Assembly (NCBI GenBank): GCA_021397835.1
Contig: JAJFZO010000724.1
Location: 595,001-659,000 of the forward strand
Reading direction: 5' to 3'
DNA: 64,000 bases
DNA from: Moringa oleifera
Lineage: Eukaryota; Streptophyta; Magnoliopsida; Brassicales; Moringaceae
Shown piece after piece: positions 40,146 through 56,124 of this stretch. The first letter of the stretch is position 1, and each line of letters opens with the position of its first letter. Both the position numbers and the translations under genes were made by a program. The notes below the pieces were generated by a model that saw only the letters and a program-made list of their open reading frames with translations, had not been told where the DNA came from and made no database searches.

Positions 40146-40835
40146 CATGCACCTAATAGTGAAAAACTAATCACCAAATGGACCAAAAAAGATGGAAATG
40201 ATGGTGCCATTTCTGATCTCGTATGAGTATTTTTGTATAATACATTTTTTGAAGTCGGCTATTCTGTATCAAATAAGTGATGAGGATCATATCATCATTT
40301 ACATATATAATTAAAGGATAGAGTATTAAAATTTTTTATAATAAATTTATGTGTATGATGACTTTGAGATTCAATTCACCTGGTGCATCAGACTGATTTT
40401 TGGACCTACTTAATCTTTCAAATATAGCATAATGAGGTATTACATGATTAATTAAATTTCACCCAACAATTGGTTCGACCAAATTGGAAATTGTGGCAGT
40501 GGGTGCTTTAAATTTTTAAATTAGAAACATTAACAGTTTAATATGGGTTGACAGGTCAAAAGAGAAGAAGGGTTAATTTTCTCCATAATTTCCTTTATGT
40601 TAATCATTAGAGAACTAGTCTTGAAATGTGTTTGCAAAGCAAATAGATACAATAGGTTATGATGTCTAATCCTCCACTATTAGAGTGATTTGCAATGTTC
40701 ATACAATGCACTATCATGAAACTCATCATTTCACTGCTTCTGTCATCCAAATAAGAGAACTACCAAAATCTTGATAGGCTGCATCATCATCCCTTAGTCA
40801 ATTAGGCCAATAGCAAAACTATTTAATCAATAAGG
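40146..40835. repeat. Dispersed ~700-bp block, copy C
   Basis: Closest to copy B (24571-25190). Shared phrases: ATGCACCTAA(C/T)AGTG, ATCACCAAATGGACC, GAAGTCGGCTATTCT, GATTTTTGGACC, GCATAATGAGG and GAGTGATTTGCA. Its last part (AACTCATCATTTCACTGCTTC) instead resembles copy A. In copy B this block sits just downstream of a carboxylesterase gene; here it is 9.5 kb from the next one, with MULE DNA in between. Confidence 0.7.
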
Positions 40836-42170
40836 TTAAATTATAAATATACTTTTATTCTCTTTGTTTTTTGTAACATCTCAAAAGGAAAAAAAGCAAA
40901 ATAATTCTAGTTATCATAGTTATTTTTAATTTTAGGTGTTAACATTTAAATTAAAGATAAAAAATTACGTTATATATATTTTTAGAGAATACATCTCTTA
41001 ACATTTAAATCGTATAAAAGCATTCATAGTTACGTTTGCCTCACTAATAAATATTTTTAAGAGTTAATTGATGAAATAGACTAAATAGTTTTTCTCACCA
41101 TAAAACTAACCTAATTTTATTAATTTTCATGTTTTTAACCTCTTTTTCGTTATGAAGACTATATCATCTGTTTTTTGGGCTGTGAGGACCACAATACTTT
41201 CCATCATAAGTAAGGATAAGAAATTACTTTTCTCTAATAGCACAATACACTTTATTATATTGTACTATCACTCAAACACCAATTAAAGCCATTATATCTC
41301 TTTTATTTTGCCCATAAAAGTGTTGCTTCCTCACCAAATCTGTGAAAACGATCTCATTTGCCCTTTGCCTTTTAGATTTCTTTAAAAATTCATTTGGTTT
41401 TCACATTCTTGAGGATGGCTTATATGCATTGACTGGTAGGATTTTCAAATCATATAAGGTGGCTTCCACACTTTAATTGATGTTGTTCGACAAGGAAAAT
41501 AGTGAACAAAGTGAAAAATGGACAATAAGGTTACACAAATCCCTTGAATTTTTATCCAAACTTATAATAGATGGTTCATTGCTATTTGTCCACCCTTTTT
41601 CTTTCATTGATGGGTTCATGGATTTTATTTTGGCTTCTAGTGAGATTGGAAAGGTAGTCAAGACTCAAGTAGCCCTATTATTTTTAAGTTTGTTTAAATT
41701 TTATTTTTTGATAATGTTTTAGTTCATGTGCAAAAGGAGAAAACCCAGGATACATTTTTTGAATTTTTTTTGTGGCTAAATTCATTTTCAGTGTTTGTTC
41801 ATGTGAACCTTCTTGTATCATTTTTGAGTTCTACGTTGAATCCATGTGAGGAAATTAATTTTCTTTAAAGATTTAGTGTTATATGAATATGTAGTAACTC
41901 TTAAAAATAAAATGTGTAGATGCATATTGGTTTTGTGCATATCTAGCCATGTGACGATAGTGATGTATGTTTAATGATAATGAATTTTTTTAGAGCAACC
42001 AATTAATTTTTTTTTAAGCAAATGTTATAGTTGCTTATTTTGATTGATCTGAACTCATTATATTTGACGATATCATCATTTTGTGGAATCTGATTAACAT
42101 GATATGAAAAATGTTGACACTAACTTTTTACAAGCTATAGTTAACTAGTATATTAATGGATCAATGAAGT
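40836..42170. other. Left flank of the MULE-type insertion; no gene seen
   Basis: No protein family is recognised; frames at 41473-41722 show no signature. The outer end of the MULE element should lie here, but no terminal inverted repeat partner was found near 50000-50300. Confidence 0.35.
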
Positions 42171-42179
42171 TTGTTTCAA

Positions 42180-44530
42180 TCATGATGTAGTCTGGGTGAC
42201 GATATTTGAGTGTTGATGTCATTCAACAGAAAATGGGTTAAACATGGCTCAAAGTGCTATATTTTGGCACTACTATCCAAAATAGGGGTGTGTTGGTCCC
42301 ACGAAATTGCACTTATAAGAAGTTATTAGAGAAGTTGAAATTAGTTCGAAATTGCACTTATAAGAAGTTATTAGAGAGGTAAAATCAGTTCTAAATATTA
42401 ATTGCATAAATTATGAAATTGAGTTAGACACTCTTATTAAAACTGATAAATTAAAGCTGCGAATGAAGGTGACAAATGCCAATGACGTCTAATTCTTGTT
42501 GCATGACCATACAATGAGTTTTTCAATGGTCATTTGTTCACTTGTTGCAAAAGTCACAGTAAAAGATACATAGTCATAAGCACATGCACTTGATGGTAAA
42601 AAATGCATTATTCTAGATGAAGATGCATTGCCAAAGAGGTTAGTCAATTCATATCCTATAATGTTGGCAATAAGGAAGAGGATGATGCAGTGGCAAAGAA
42701 GGTTATTGAACTTATATCAATTAGTGCCAATATTAATGAATAACGTACACTATCTAAGCCGACTGATCAATTCATCTCTTAGGGTGACAATAATGAGGTA
42801 TACTTATATTTTTTTAATGATTATAATATGACTTTTATGAATTTTCATGATGTAGAATTTGAAAAACTTTGTGAAGAGGTGGAGGCAACTAAGAAAGACA
42901 AAGAGTATATATAATACTAGTGGTGCAATTAAAAATGAGTCTGATCATGTTAGGACTTTTAATCTCAATCATGGTAGGCCATTGGATCCTTTAAATGAGT
43001 ATGTTATGAGTCTTAAGGTTGAGGAAGATCTAAATGATCTGGAGACATGTTGTCTTATACCAAGTGTAGAAAATTTTAGCATTGGGGAGGTAAGTATCAT
43101 AGAACTAGTTGATTCTTAGTAAGAAGGACTTGAAACATGCACTTTGGTTACATTCACTATTTAAAAATTTTGAGTTTCGAGTATTGAAGTCTGACAAGTT
43201 TGTATTTATAGTTACTTGCAAGGAATACATGTATGAATGGAAATTTTGTACAGTATGAACACAGGATCATTCTTTCAGATAAAAAGGTGTGGCTTGAAGC
43301 ACTATGCACATTAAAGGATGTTCATAGGAGACACCGTCAAGCTAGTATCATATTACTCAAAGGTTGTGTTTGAATGGTTGTATCATGAAACCTAAAAAAA
43401 TAGTTGACGACATGAAAGAGATCTTTGAAGTTCAAATTTGTAGCATACGGTCTGGAAAGCTACAAAGTAAGTATTGGCTTTGGTATATAGAAACCTAGTT
43501 TAGTTGTATCAGTAACTCTCTTCGTATTGCTATATCCTTGAACTGATCAATCCAAATACTAGAACTAAGATCAAGATAAACAATAGTGGCACTTTTAAGT
43601 ACTTTTTCATGGTATTGGGTCAATCACTTAAGGGTTTCCATGTAGTCATTTGTCATTTGAAGGAGAGATTTAATGGCATCACGTTTATGGCTGCTTGTAA
43701 AGATTGCAACAACCATAAACATAATGCAAACTCTCAATTCGTGCCTTAGATTCGCTCATGAATGGTTAAGGGACTTAACACAGTATTGGTTCCATGATCG
43801 TTGAGAAAAAATCAAAGTCTAAAAGAATTACAACTTACTGAATAGACACATATAGTTGTGCAAGAACGATAAGCAGCATCGGTTCAAAGGACTATCACAT
43901 CGATTGACTAGAATACATTTTTAATGAAGCATTATGGTGAGAATACCACCGTTATTTTCAAGTGCCATGCATGCATTTGTCCTGAGTTTAAGTTTGATTT
44001 GCTTTCATTCACACTTGCTTCAATTATTGCCCAATGAATAACCAATATGACTTCCTCTAACTCTATATGATTACATGTAATAGTGATTTATAAGCCTACA
44101 TAGTTATGTGATAATGAACATAGTTAAATGTGGCATATCATAGTTATATTTGTTTCATTTTAAAAATTTTTGGATTGTTGACTTCTCAATACCATGCAGG
44201 GAAAAGAACATAGACTTTTTGTCTTTGTGCCCAGACTACTAAAAGTAGTCTTATCTCCTCACAACATACTTTGAGCATATCACATTAGTTAGTAAAAGGT
44301 GTGACTAGATTGTTTTGGATAATGTTAAAAATAGGATTATGCTACCACTTATTGATGGAAGACCCCCAACGTAGAAGGAAATGGAGGATTCCATCAGGTC
44401 GTGAGAGAATTTGATAGAGAAAGTGTTCTCGATGCTACCAATATAGCCACAACCATTTGACATGTCCTAATCTCCAATTGGTAGACATTAAAACATCATC
44501 AACTGCACCAACCCCATTTGGTACAAATAT
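42180..44530 (+). pseudogene. MULE (Mutator-like) transposase remnant
   Basis: Plus-strand frames, broken by stops, follow MULE transposase order. An N-terminal segment (42260-42560) has SVLNINCINYEIELDTL and NANDV-FLLHDH. The MuDR DNA-binding segment (43120-43480) has KKDLKHALWLHSLFKNFEFR and VLKSDKFVFIVTCK, with KPKKIVDDMKEIFEVQI. The catalytic-domain piece (43600-43760) has LGHSLKGFHVVICHLKERFN and GITFMAACKDCNNH. The C-terminal zinc knuckle (44340-44480) has PQRRRKWRIPSGRERI, CSRC, SHNHLTC. A 45-bp tandem duplication at 42302-42390 disrupts the N-terminal part. The copy cannot be active. Confidence 0.75.
42302..42390 (+). repeat. 45-bp tandem duplication inside the MULE N-terminal region
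   Basis: CGAAATTGCACTTATAAGAA and the following bases occur twice back to back (42302-42346 and 42347-42390). They differ by only a few bases, so the duplication is younger than most of the element's decay. Confidence 0.9.
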
Positions 44531-45690
44531 AAATCAATGACAATGTTGTAATTATGAAGTAGTTAAACACAATTGGTAGACATGCCTAAACATGTTAGGC
44601 TTAATGTAACTGATGGATGAAGTTGTCATGAAGCCAATACATGTGGCATATTATGTTCCATATGTGCTTTTTTGGTTGATTATGCTTTTTAATAGTTTTT
44701 TTATTATTGTGGATTAAATATTTTGATTATTTTGTTGTGCTTTATGCCACTCTAATTAGTTTAGACCACTGCACCACGTAACTGTACATGTTAGTGTTTG
44801 GTTGAGCAATGTGCAAATGTAAATATTAATTGGATGGTAGTTATTTATTCTAATATCATAGTGATGATAAATATTATCATCATTCCATTATACAAAGAAT
44901 AGCGAATTTTATTCAAGATAATGATTTTGCTTGCATCTAAAGTGTTAAATCTTGTGCCAAAATAAAGTAAGTCAATATTGAAATTTTTCTAAAAGAGGGT
45001 TATTTAATGCCATTTCAATAATTACATTGAAATGCTTGAAAGAGACACTACAATTACATACAAATGCTTGAAGGAGTCACTATATTTGGTTGAACCTGGT
45101 TTAAAACATTGTATACAAAATAAAAACTAAAACAAACACAAAAGTGTGTCGTATAAGGTATTGTTAAACCTTCTTAATCTGCTAATCTCTTATGACAAAT
45201 TCAAAATATACCACAACTTTTGTCAACAACAGCAACTATACATCCCAAACATTCAACATATAGTTCCAACAAATGTAATATACATATTTTGCAACAAATC
45301 ACTACATTTGAAAGACCCTCTATAAAAATAAAGTTTAGGCTATTACAACTAAAGTAGCATCAACAACATTTACATATATAGTAATAGCGATGCATTTTCA
45401 GATCCACGTAACATCCAATTTAGTGAAATTTAATGATTGCTCTTTTATGATTAATTCAATGAAAGGCAAGTAAAAAATCTGTTGACCTTGAAAACATGCA
45501 ACCATGAAAAGGTTGTACAACCACTAAATAATGACTATAGACATTTTAAATTAAATTAGAAAAAGTAGTATGGTTATTTATTGCTTTTTCTACTTAAAAA
45601 GGTTTTTTTTTAAAAGGATAAAATCGCATCGAATTGCTGCTACAGGTAGACCAAGATAGGGTCAACGTTAGAAATACCTAGCATTGATTA
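44531..45690. other. Spacer between the two MULE-borne remnants
   Basis: AT-rich sequence with no recognised protein; lies between the converging transposase and Ulp1-like remnants. Confidence 0.4.
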
Positions 45691-45699
45691 TTAGATGAT

Positions 45700-48600
45700 G
45701 GAGCATCTAATGAAGGCAAGCCAACTGAGCTTTGTGAAGGTTATGACTGGCATGCTTCTTTGTATCATAAACTTTGATGATCATGCCATTCAAGTTGAGC
45801 ACGCATAATAACTTGTTGTCTTCCCTTGAGTTGTAGGATATTTGCGTATGCCAATATAAAGTCATCGAGTTAGTAATATAGTATAAATGACACCAAACTC
45901 TTACGAACATTTGAAATTAAAATAAAAATAAAAATACATGGTCAACCTCATGCCAAACAAATTGATCCACATGGATTGTCTCATTGACATATTTTTGCTC
46001 ACCACAATTATGTGTTTCCAAATTAGCAGCCTCCATGGGACCCTGCACGACATCATCCTTCTGGAATATTCAATAAGTGATTCTTATTTGTGCGTATGTC
46101 CAATGACAATACAAAATATTAACTAATTGTAAAATCATTTCTAAACCAACAAATTAATGATAAAAATCACTATAGTTGTTATCGTTTTCACAATTGAGTA
46201 ATTTAAAGCACTACTACTACGTTAGTGGCCACTATTAACAAAATATCCACTATTTGCAGTTTTCATTAGCTGAAGTCACATTCAGATGACTACCAATAGA
46301 ATAGTAAGCACTATTATTTACATACTTCATGTCAAATTTTTCCTCTAACTATTTTTACATTGAAATAACTATAGGAGCATTATTAATCACTACTATTAAC
46401 ATAAAGCACTATACATTTTTTTTTTATAAAAAAGTTAGCACCTATTAAGTAACTGCTGAACATAATAGTAAAACATATATAAAAAACCATGTCCATGATG
46501 ACCATCCTATGTCCAATATGGCCAAGAGGAAGTGTAGTCTGTCTCCATCATAAAACTAGCAAGTATGCTTATATATGCTGCACATCATTAAGTTGTTAAC
46601 ATCAATAGCATGTAAATACTCCTTTAAAAACTTATGACATTAAGAAAAAATCACTTAATAAGTAATTTAAAGAAGACTTTACGTCCTCAATTGTTTCAAA
46701 AAATTTTAGGCCAATGTTTTGATATAGTCCAATATCAACACTGTAACGAACAACCAACTTATTACAAATACATGCAAGATAGTTAAATTATTTGGCAAAA
46801 AATTAACTTTTTAAAATTTTACTTTTTATATTTATATTGAAAAAATGTTGGAGTTTAAAAGCAGTTACTCATTATCAATCATTGACAAGAATACGACATA
46901 TGCTATGTAAATGGTGCTATGTGATTCATACTCATTTATAACTCATCTTATCTTTTGAGTGAGATCCACATATGGGGTTTATTGATACCAATCCTTTTTC
47001 AAGTCCTTATTAAAAACACCTTCACCTCAGATGGTCCTATTTTGTTTTATGGCTAAGGGTACTCAATGGCAAGTAGAATGTTAACCTCTCCATTTAGTGG
47101 TACGAGCTAAAGCATGGCAGTGCTAGCATCATCCTTTATGACTTCAACCAAACCATCTTTATTAGTAGACTCATCTACATTCTATATATTTTCAACATTG
47201 TTTGCTTGATCGAATTTTTTAAACTTTCTACCCTTTCGAGCATTGTCTCGATTATTTTTATATTTTCATTATCTTGAGGTACTACCCCGAGGGTGTCAAA
47301 ACTGTCTAAACTATCTTTATTTTTAAGGTGTTATCCTAATTATACTAAATTATCAAAATTTTGTTCTCATAATCATTACTAGATAGGTAGATATCAACTT
47401 ACCATTGAAAAAATTGAAGATGAAATTTATAACATATAAAAAAAAACTGAAATTCAACATGTATGAATAACATCATTGATTAAGTAATTAAATGACCAAC
47501 ATACCTTATCATTACCATTGCTATCAAAACTGGATGAGAATGACATTGGATTGCTAAGGGAATGAGAATTGGATAAGGATGGATGGTTACCATTACTCTC
47601 AATTGAAGAAGAGGTTAATTGAACGTGGTCTCATGGTTGGATCATTGCCATCAATTCTCAAAACTCTTGGGTGCAACGACAATCGCTTTGAATAATTAGA
47701 TCTTGAAGTCAATCTAAACAAGTAACCAAAGTATGAAGAGTTAATTCCTCTTTCGCCTGACCACCCTACTGTAGCAATGCACTTGTAGTAAATGGTAAGG
47801 AATTAAATTAAATTAATATACATTATCAAGAAGTCACATAACTCAATGTCAGCAAGTTATGGCATCATCCCCTTTTCTACATGAGATGGAGTCAAACAAG
47901 CAAATACAATCATCTATCACATAATATGCTGTCATTATCGATGACATATAATAACATAAAATTGTAACAAATTGAAATAAAATCACTTCTCTCACTTGCT
48001 CACAAAAAATTATAATTGTCCTTGAGGTGTCATATTTACTAATGAATCTCCACTAGTGAATACAGGGCATTCCTTCCTTTTTATACCCTTTAGTAACAAG
48101 GGCAGAAATAACCTCAAAAGAGAATACCTTAAAAACAAAAAAAAAAAAATGTAAGCATTAAATATTCCTCAAAGGATACTAACTTTAAATAACATCATGC
48201 AAACAGGACAGTCCATTAATGATACAGAATAAGTCATTATGGCAACATGTAAGTAATTAAGTTGCAATCATATTTCATTATCTACAACATTTATTTTCAC
48301 TGTAGGAAGCACTTCATCAACTATGGCATTGAGCCATTGAGATAACCAATTTAGCATCATGTTCTTCATTTTGGTTTTTTTCAACGCCTTTTTGTATGTA
48401 TTGATGAAATGATTAAAGATAACCATCCTCCAAAGGAAATAAACCAAAGAATTTAAATTATCCATAAGGTGGAAATCTAATGAAAGCACTTCCACCATGT
48501 CTTGTTATCTCAATAGAAAATTATGAAGCAAATATAACAAATATAATTTTAAAAGCATGCATCCATAGAGTTAAAAGCAATAGCTATAACGACATCACTT

Positions 48601-48840
48601 AATAATTTTCTAGTTACAATCCTAACACCACCAAAACATTTATTATGAATACCAACCTGATACCTCAATATCATTAATACTAAGATCTAAACCAAAATGC
48701 AAGCTAATAATTAATGCAAACTCCACCTTGGAGAACTTGTAGATGGACTGGTCGAACTTGACCCTAAGCTCGTTGACTAACCTGTCATGCTCTACCATCC
48801 TCAACAGTAAATTATGTATTACTTGGCCTAACATTAAAAG
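45700..48840 (-). pseudogene. DUF1985/Ulp1-like protease remnant carried by the MULE
   Basis: On the minus strand, 48834-48643 reads LGQVIHNLLLRMVEHDRLVN then KFSKVEFALIISLHFGLDLS, the pattern of DUF1985, which in plants is usually joined to a Ulp1 (C48) peptidase inside Mutator-like elements. 48498-48268 (DNLNSLVYFLWRMVIFNHF and KKALKKTKMKNMMLNW) fits the segment after DUF1985. Far downstream, 45907-45710 reads NKLLCVLNLNGMIIKVYDTK, resembling the C48 core (HW-hC-V-h-L-...-h-YDS) with its His-Trp lost. Between the ends no continuous coding is seen. Decayed. Confidence 0.6.
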
Positions 48841-50300
48841 ATTTTAGTCTACAAAAAAAAGGTTGAAAAATGTGTTCTTAGACTTACTTCTCAAGTCATC
48901 TCCATTTTGCTAGTTCTTGAACACTTAATGTAAAAAGGTAAAGGCATCGAAGTTATAATGATTCATGACAAAACTGTCAAAACACTGTACCGCAAAAATT
49001 TTGTATGAGATATTAGTAGTCATCTATGAAAAAAATAAATGCTTTTTAGCGCTATCATGCGTGCAAAAATTACTATTAATTGTTACATTTTACTAACACT
49101 AATTTACTGATTACAATCAAACATGCATAAATAACTATTTTACATAAGTTAACTTTGAACGTAAAAATCTACCAACAATGTACACATAGTACACGACTCA
49201 ATTTTTTTAATATCCTAACAATAATTACCATCCTAAACAATATTCTTATGCACAAATCACTTATCACGGCTATAAATCACTGTCAAACTAGTTCGACTCA
49301 CTATCACACTTTCAAAATTCATTACCATAGAACTCCTTCACCATCTTGGTATGCATACACTTCATGACTAACTTTAAAATTTTAACACACTACTCATACA
49401 GCCCAAACTCTTAACTATAGTATCACTATGATTATCCAAAAATAATGAAATCTAACACATTGTTCCCAAGCTTATTCCCGTTTGATGATATAATGTTAAA
49501 AAACTGAATTTTATATGCTACTTTCACCAATACCTTCAATGATGGATGCTCGATGTGAGTCTTTAATGGACCTTTCACGAGGACCTTTGTTGTACAAGTT
49601 GAGGTCAACAAGCCAAGGTAAGACATGGAAGATGAAGGTGATAATGTGAGGGATACGGAGGAATAGAGAGAAAAGGAAAAGAAGGATGCGAAGGATGAGT
49701 TTAAGTCAAAAATGGGTTTTTGGTCGAAAATGAGTTATGGCAAAAAAAGGTTCAAAGATGGATTTCAGAGTTCACCGACAACGAGTTTCGAGATTGATTG
49801 GCGATGATGTGATGTGTAAAAATTGATTTCACTGATGACATAGGTTAGGTGATGCAAGATGGAGAATGAAGGAGACGGAGGAAATGATCAAAAAAGGGAA
49901 AGAATTTTGCTTTAGGTGACAAGCAATGAAGATTTTTGGAATAAAGCTTTAAATATTTTAAAATTTTAAAGAAAACAATCATTATAACCTTCAGGGTAAA
50001 AAGTTGTGATTGGTCTATACCTATATTACATGATCATAAGTACGTTTAGGATACAAAGTCAATTAAATTATTTGTTTAGAGATTATTTAGCATTATTTGA
50101 GGTGTGTAGGTTAAAAACATATACAATAGTAATTCTAAGTCATTTTAAAAAAATCATATTAAAAAAACAAAAGAGCTAATTTGTTTTCCTTTTTAAGTTA
50201 TTATATTCCACATACTAGAAAACTTCAATGAAAAATTATACGTAAAACAATTCAAGTTACAAATTATAAAAAAAATGTCATAAAATCAACTAAAGATAAT
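48841..50300. other. Right part of the MULE-type insertion; no gene seen
   Basis: Minus-strand frames (49626-49432) lack a clear signature. 49640-49930 is rich in GATGGAGAATGAAGGAGACGG-like purine words and would be a leader for the minus-strand gene. The element's outer end is expected before 50310, where carboxylesterase flank homology begins. Confidence 0.35.
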
Positions 50301-50412
50301 TCCATGTTATACATACCATGCATTACATTAAATCATCGCTTCACCAAATTTATTAAGAAGAAGAGAGGATTTGATCAATTAATTGACAATACATATATAT
50401 ATATATATAATC

Positions 50413-53734
<3,322 letters not shown>

Positions 53735-53782
53735 TCACCTTCTCTACGGTATGCTTTGGCAGCGAAGCTCATGAGGGGCTGA

Positions 53783-53790
53783 TATATATA
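53783..53790 (-). promoter_or_regulatory. TATA box of carboxylesterase copy 2
   Basis: TATATATA, 58 bases before the ATG at 53725, at the same place as the TATAAATA of copy 1 but with a changed core. Confidence 0.6.
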
Positions 53791-54192
53791 GGCAAAGGGG
53801 GTGGGGGGTGATGGTGGCAGTTAACAATGGTAATTAAATTGAAATATAAAGGGTGATTTGGTAATTTCAAAATTGATATTTTAGGGAGATAGTGCTGCAT
53901 GCAACCATGGCCATTGATATAACTTCTTATTTTGATTTTGAATGAACCATAATTGAGCTCAGAAGGTTGAAAATGTATGGTAATTGTTTCGTGTGGTTGG
54001 TTGAAGATCACTATCTCACGGCAACTACTGTTTTTCCGTTCTTGTTTTCCCCTGTGGTTTAAAGCCACATATATCTTTCTTATTTTATAGAAGCTAAAAG
54101 GGCAGTAAAAGTATGGCAGCGAAGCTTCATGAGTTCGACTCATTGACACTACAGTGTTGATTGTACGTGCGTGAGAAATATGAATATATAAG

Positions 54193-54539
54193 GCATGAGC
54201 AAGATAATGGAAGGGATGTAATATGAGAGCTCTGTTTATCCTACGAGTGGTCGAAAATCATTAGGACATGGTTAAAGCAAAAGCTTGAATTGACATACCG
54301 TGTGTCCTATGAAGAGCAATTGCTTTCCATGCTCTAAGACATGTATACTAACCAGAGAAAAATGCATGGCACACCAAAGATAATGGAAGGGGAGGGAATA
54401 AGGAGAGCTCCATTTATCCTACGAGTGGTCGAAGAGCATTAGTACATGGTTAAAGCAAAAGCTTGAATTGACATACCATGTGTCCTATGAAGAGCAATTG
54501 CTCTCCATTCTCTAAGACATGTATAGTTACCAGAGAAAA
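54193..54539. repeat. 171-bp tandem duplication upstream of carboxylesterase copy 2
   Basis: Two units (54193-54363 and 54364-54539) share AGATAATGGAAGGG, TCCTACGAGTGGTCGAA, GGTTAAAGCAAAAGCTTGAA and CTAAGACATGTATA. The first gene has only one such unit (about 29275-29480), so the duplication arose after the gene duplication. Confidence 0.85.
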
Positions 54540-54889
54540 GGGCATGTGTCCTTTCTCCTATTACAGACTTCTCTTACGGAGAAATAGGCCCCCACCCCAC
54601 GAGAAGGGAAAAGGGATAAATTGGAAATCCACTACCGAAGTCACCAGAGAAGTGTCTCATGCCCCTCTTTCCCTTCTTTTTCCCTAGCCCATATATTGGA
54701 TTTCTACCAATTTCAAATTCAACTTATGAATCAATTTCTGATTCTTAGTCAGCGACAGAGAAAAATCTTTCAGATTTCATCTTTTAAAGAAAAACAAACT
54801 ACTTTTCATTAGAATCTGGAGAATTCTAGTTTGCCCTGCTCCTATTATGTCGTTTAGCCCTCATTGACTTCTATGATTTATCCCCCATT

Positions 54890-55555
54890 TCCCGTGAACT
54901 TATTACCTGCTAGTGCTGAGAGCCTACGGCATCAAATCCTCCATCCATTTAGGCATAAGCTGCTCGGCTAATAGCTGTAGATTAGGTTTTACTGTTAACA
55001 ATATTCAAGGAAAGAAAAGTGTAATACACCCTGCTATATATCCCAAAGGTCGAAACCAACCTAAGTTAACCTGTTCACTACAGTGGCACTAACTCACAGA
55101 GCTTATCACAAGTCCATGTTGAAAACAAGAAGAAATGGGAAGCAATCAGCTCATAAACCAAATTCAAAAAACGAAGCCGTTTCAACTTTAGAAGAGTAAT
55201 AATATTATCAATATCTCACTTGTTATCAGTTAATTTCACATAATAAGGACTCAAAAAGTGTTTGAATTATTAAGTAATGAAGGGAAAGGAGAAGTGTTGC
55301 CTGGAGTACAGCACAGACAAGCTGAAATGTTATTGAGCAATTTCAAACGTTTCTCTCAGAAGCCAGGGAAAAGATAGGAACACCAGCGCCTAGTCCGAGA
55401 GATTAGCCATCCACCAAATTTTCATCTGCAAGGATGATTAAATGGCCAAAGTGATCTAGAGATGCATAAAAACATTGTATTTGATTGGTACTCTCTCAGA
55501 GATGATGAGAATCAAAGACCAACTTGAAGGAGTAGTTTGCAGGTCCTTGGCGAGT
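54890..55555. other. Intergenic DNA, no gene seen
   Basis: Mixed-composition sequence between the end of the segmental duplication and the D-lactate dehydrogenase relic. It could include its old 3' UTR (55400-55555), but nothing else is recognised. Confidence 0.4.
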
Positions 55556-55559
55556 GCGT

Positions 55560-55688
55560 CTAGAAACAAACATGGGAACATGGGAAGGAATGAGCTTTCC
55601 TGGATTCAAGACATTGTTGGGATCTAAAGCTGTTTTTATTCTTTTCATTGTCTTCAAAGCCTCTATTCCTAGCTCTTTTTCCTAGATA
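55560..55688 (-). pseudogene. DLD: Last-exon relic of D-lactate dehydrogenase (cytochrome)
   Basis: On the minus strand, after an acceptor (GTTTGCAG) at 55689, the exon reads (with one shift) EKELGIEALKTMKRIKTALD, then PNNVLNPGKLIPSHV: the C-terminus of plant mitochondrial FAD-linked D-lactate dehydrogenase, or a close relative such as D-2-hydroxyglutarate dehydrogenase. Two lesions are visible: one extra base right after the acceptor (TATCTAGGAAAAAGAG), and an 8-bp tandem duplication (CCCATGTT) just before the expected C-F-stop end, which shifts the frame past the old stop. No other exon lies in the window; retroelements start 150 bp upstream. Confidence 0.75.
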
Positions 55689-55837
55689 CTGCAAACACCA
55701 AACCATATCCTCTTAGAGCAGCAATTACATACAAATAAGGAAAAAAGGTCAATCATTAAATCTAAAAAAACAATTGCAGTGTACATGCTAGATTTCAGCC
55801 TTGTTCTCAACCAAAGACTATACATGCATGTTGTTTG

Positions 55838-56124
55838 TGTTGGTTTTTTGGGATGTGGATTTGTTTGGTTTTTGAGAGGAGAGGAAGAATAAGAGATGTA
55901 GCTCTTGAAACTTGAAATTGCTTTGATTAGCTTGCAAAAACTTGCTTTACTACATTGATGAAGGTCTTATTTATAGGAAAAAATAAATAACTAAGATCTA
56001 AAATTGTACTTATCTAGATATCTAAACTAAAGATTATCTTCATCTAAAATTTAAACTACTTGATAAAGTAGAAGAATAAATCTTCTTTGGATATGCAGCA
56101 AATAAAGAATCTTTTTTGCTAACA
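55838..56124 (-). repeat. 3' LTR of the short copia derivative
   Basis: Begins TGTTGGTTTTTTGG and ends TTTTTTGCTAACA on the plus strand. The end of the internal frame (to 56040) runs into it. Confidence 0.92.

Noticed and set aside
41477..41722. 81-codon plus-strand frame in the left flank of the MULE block
   Set aside because: No family signature and hydrophobic low-complexity C-terminus; the opposite strand is equally open.
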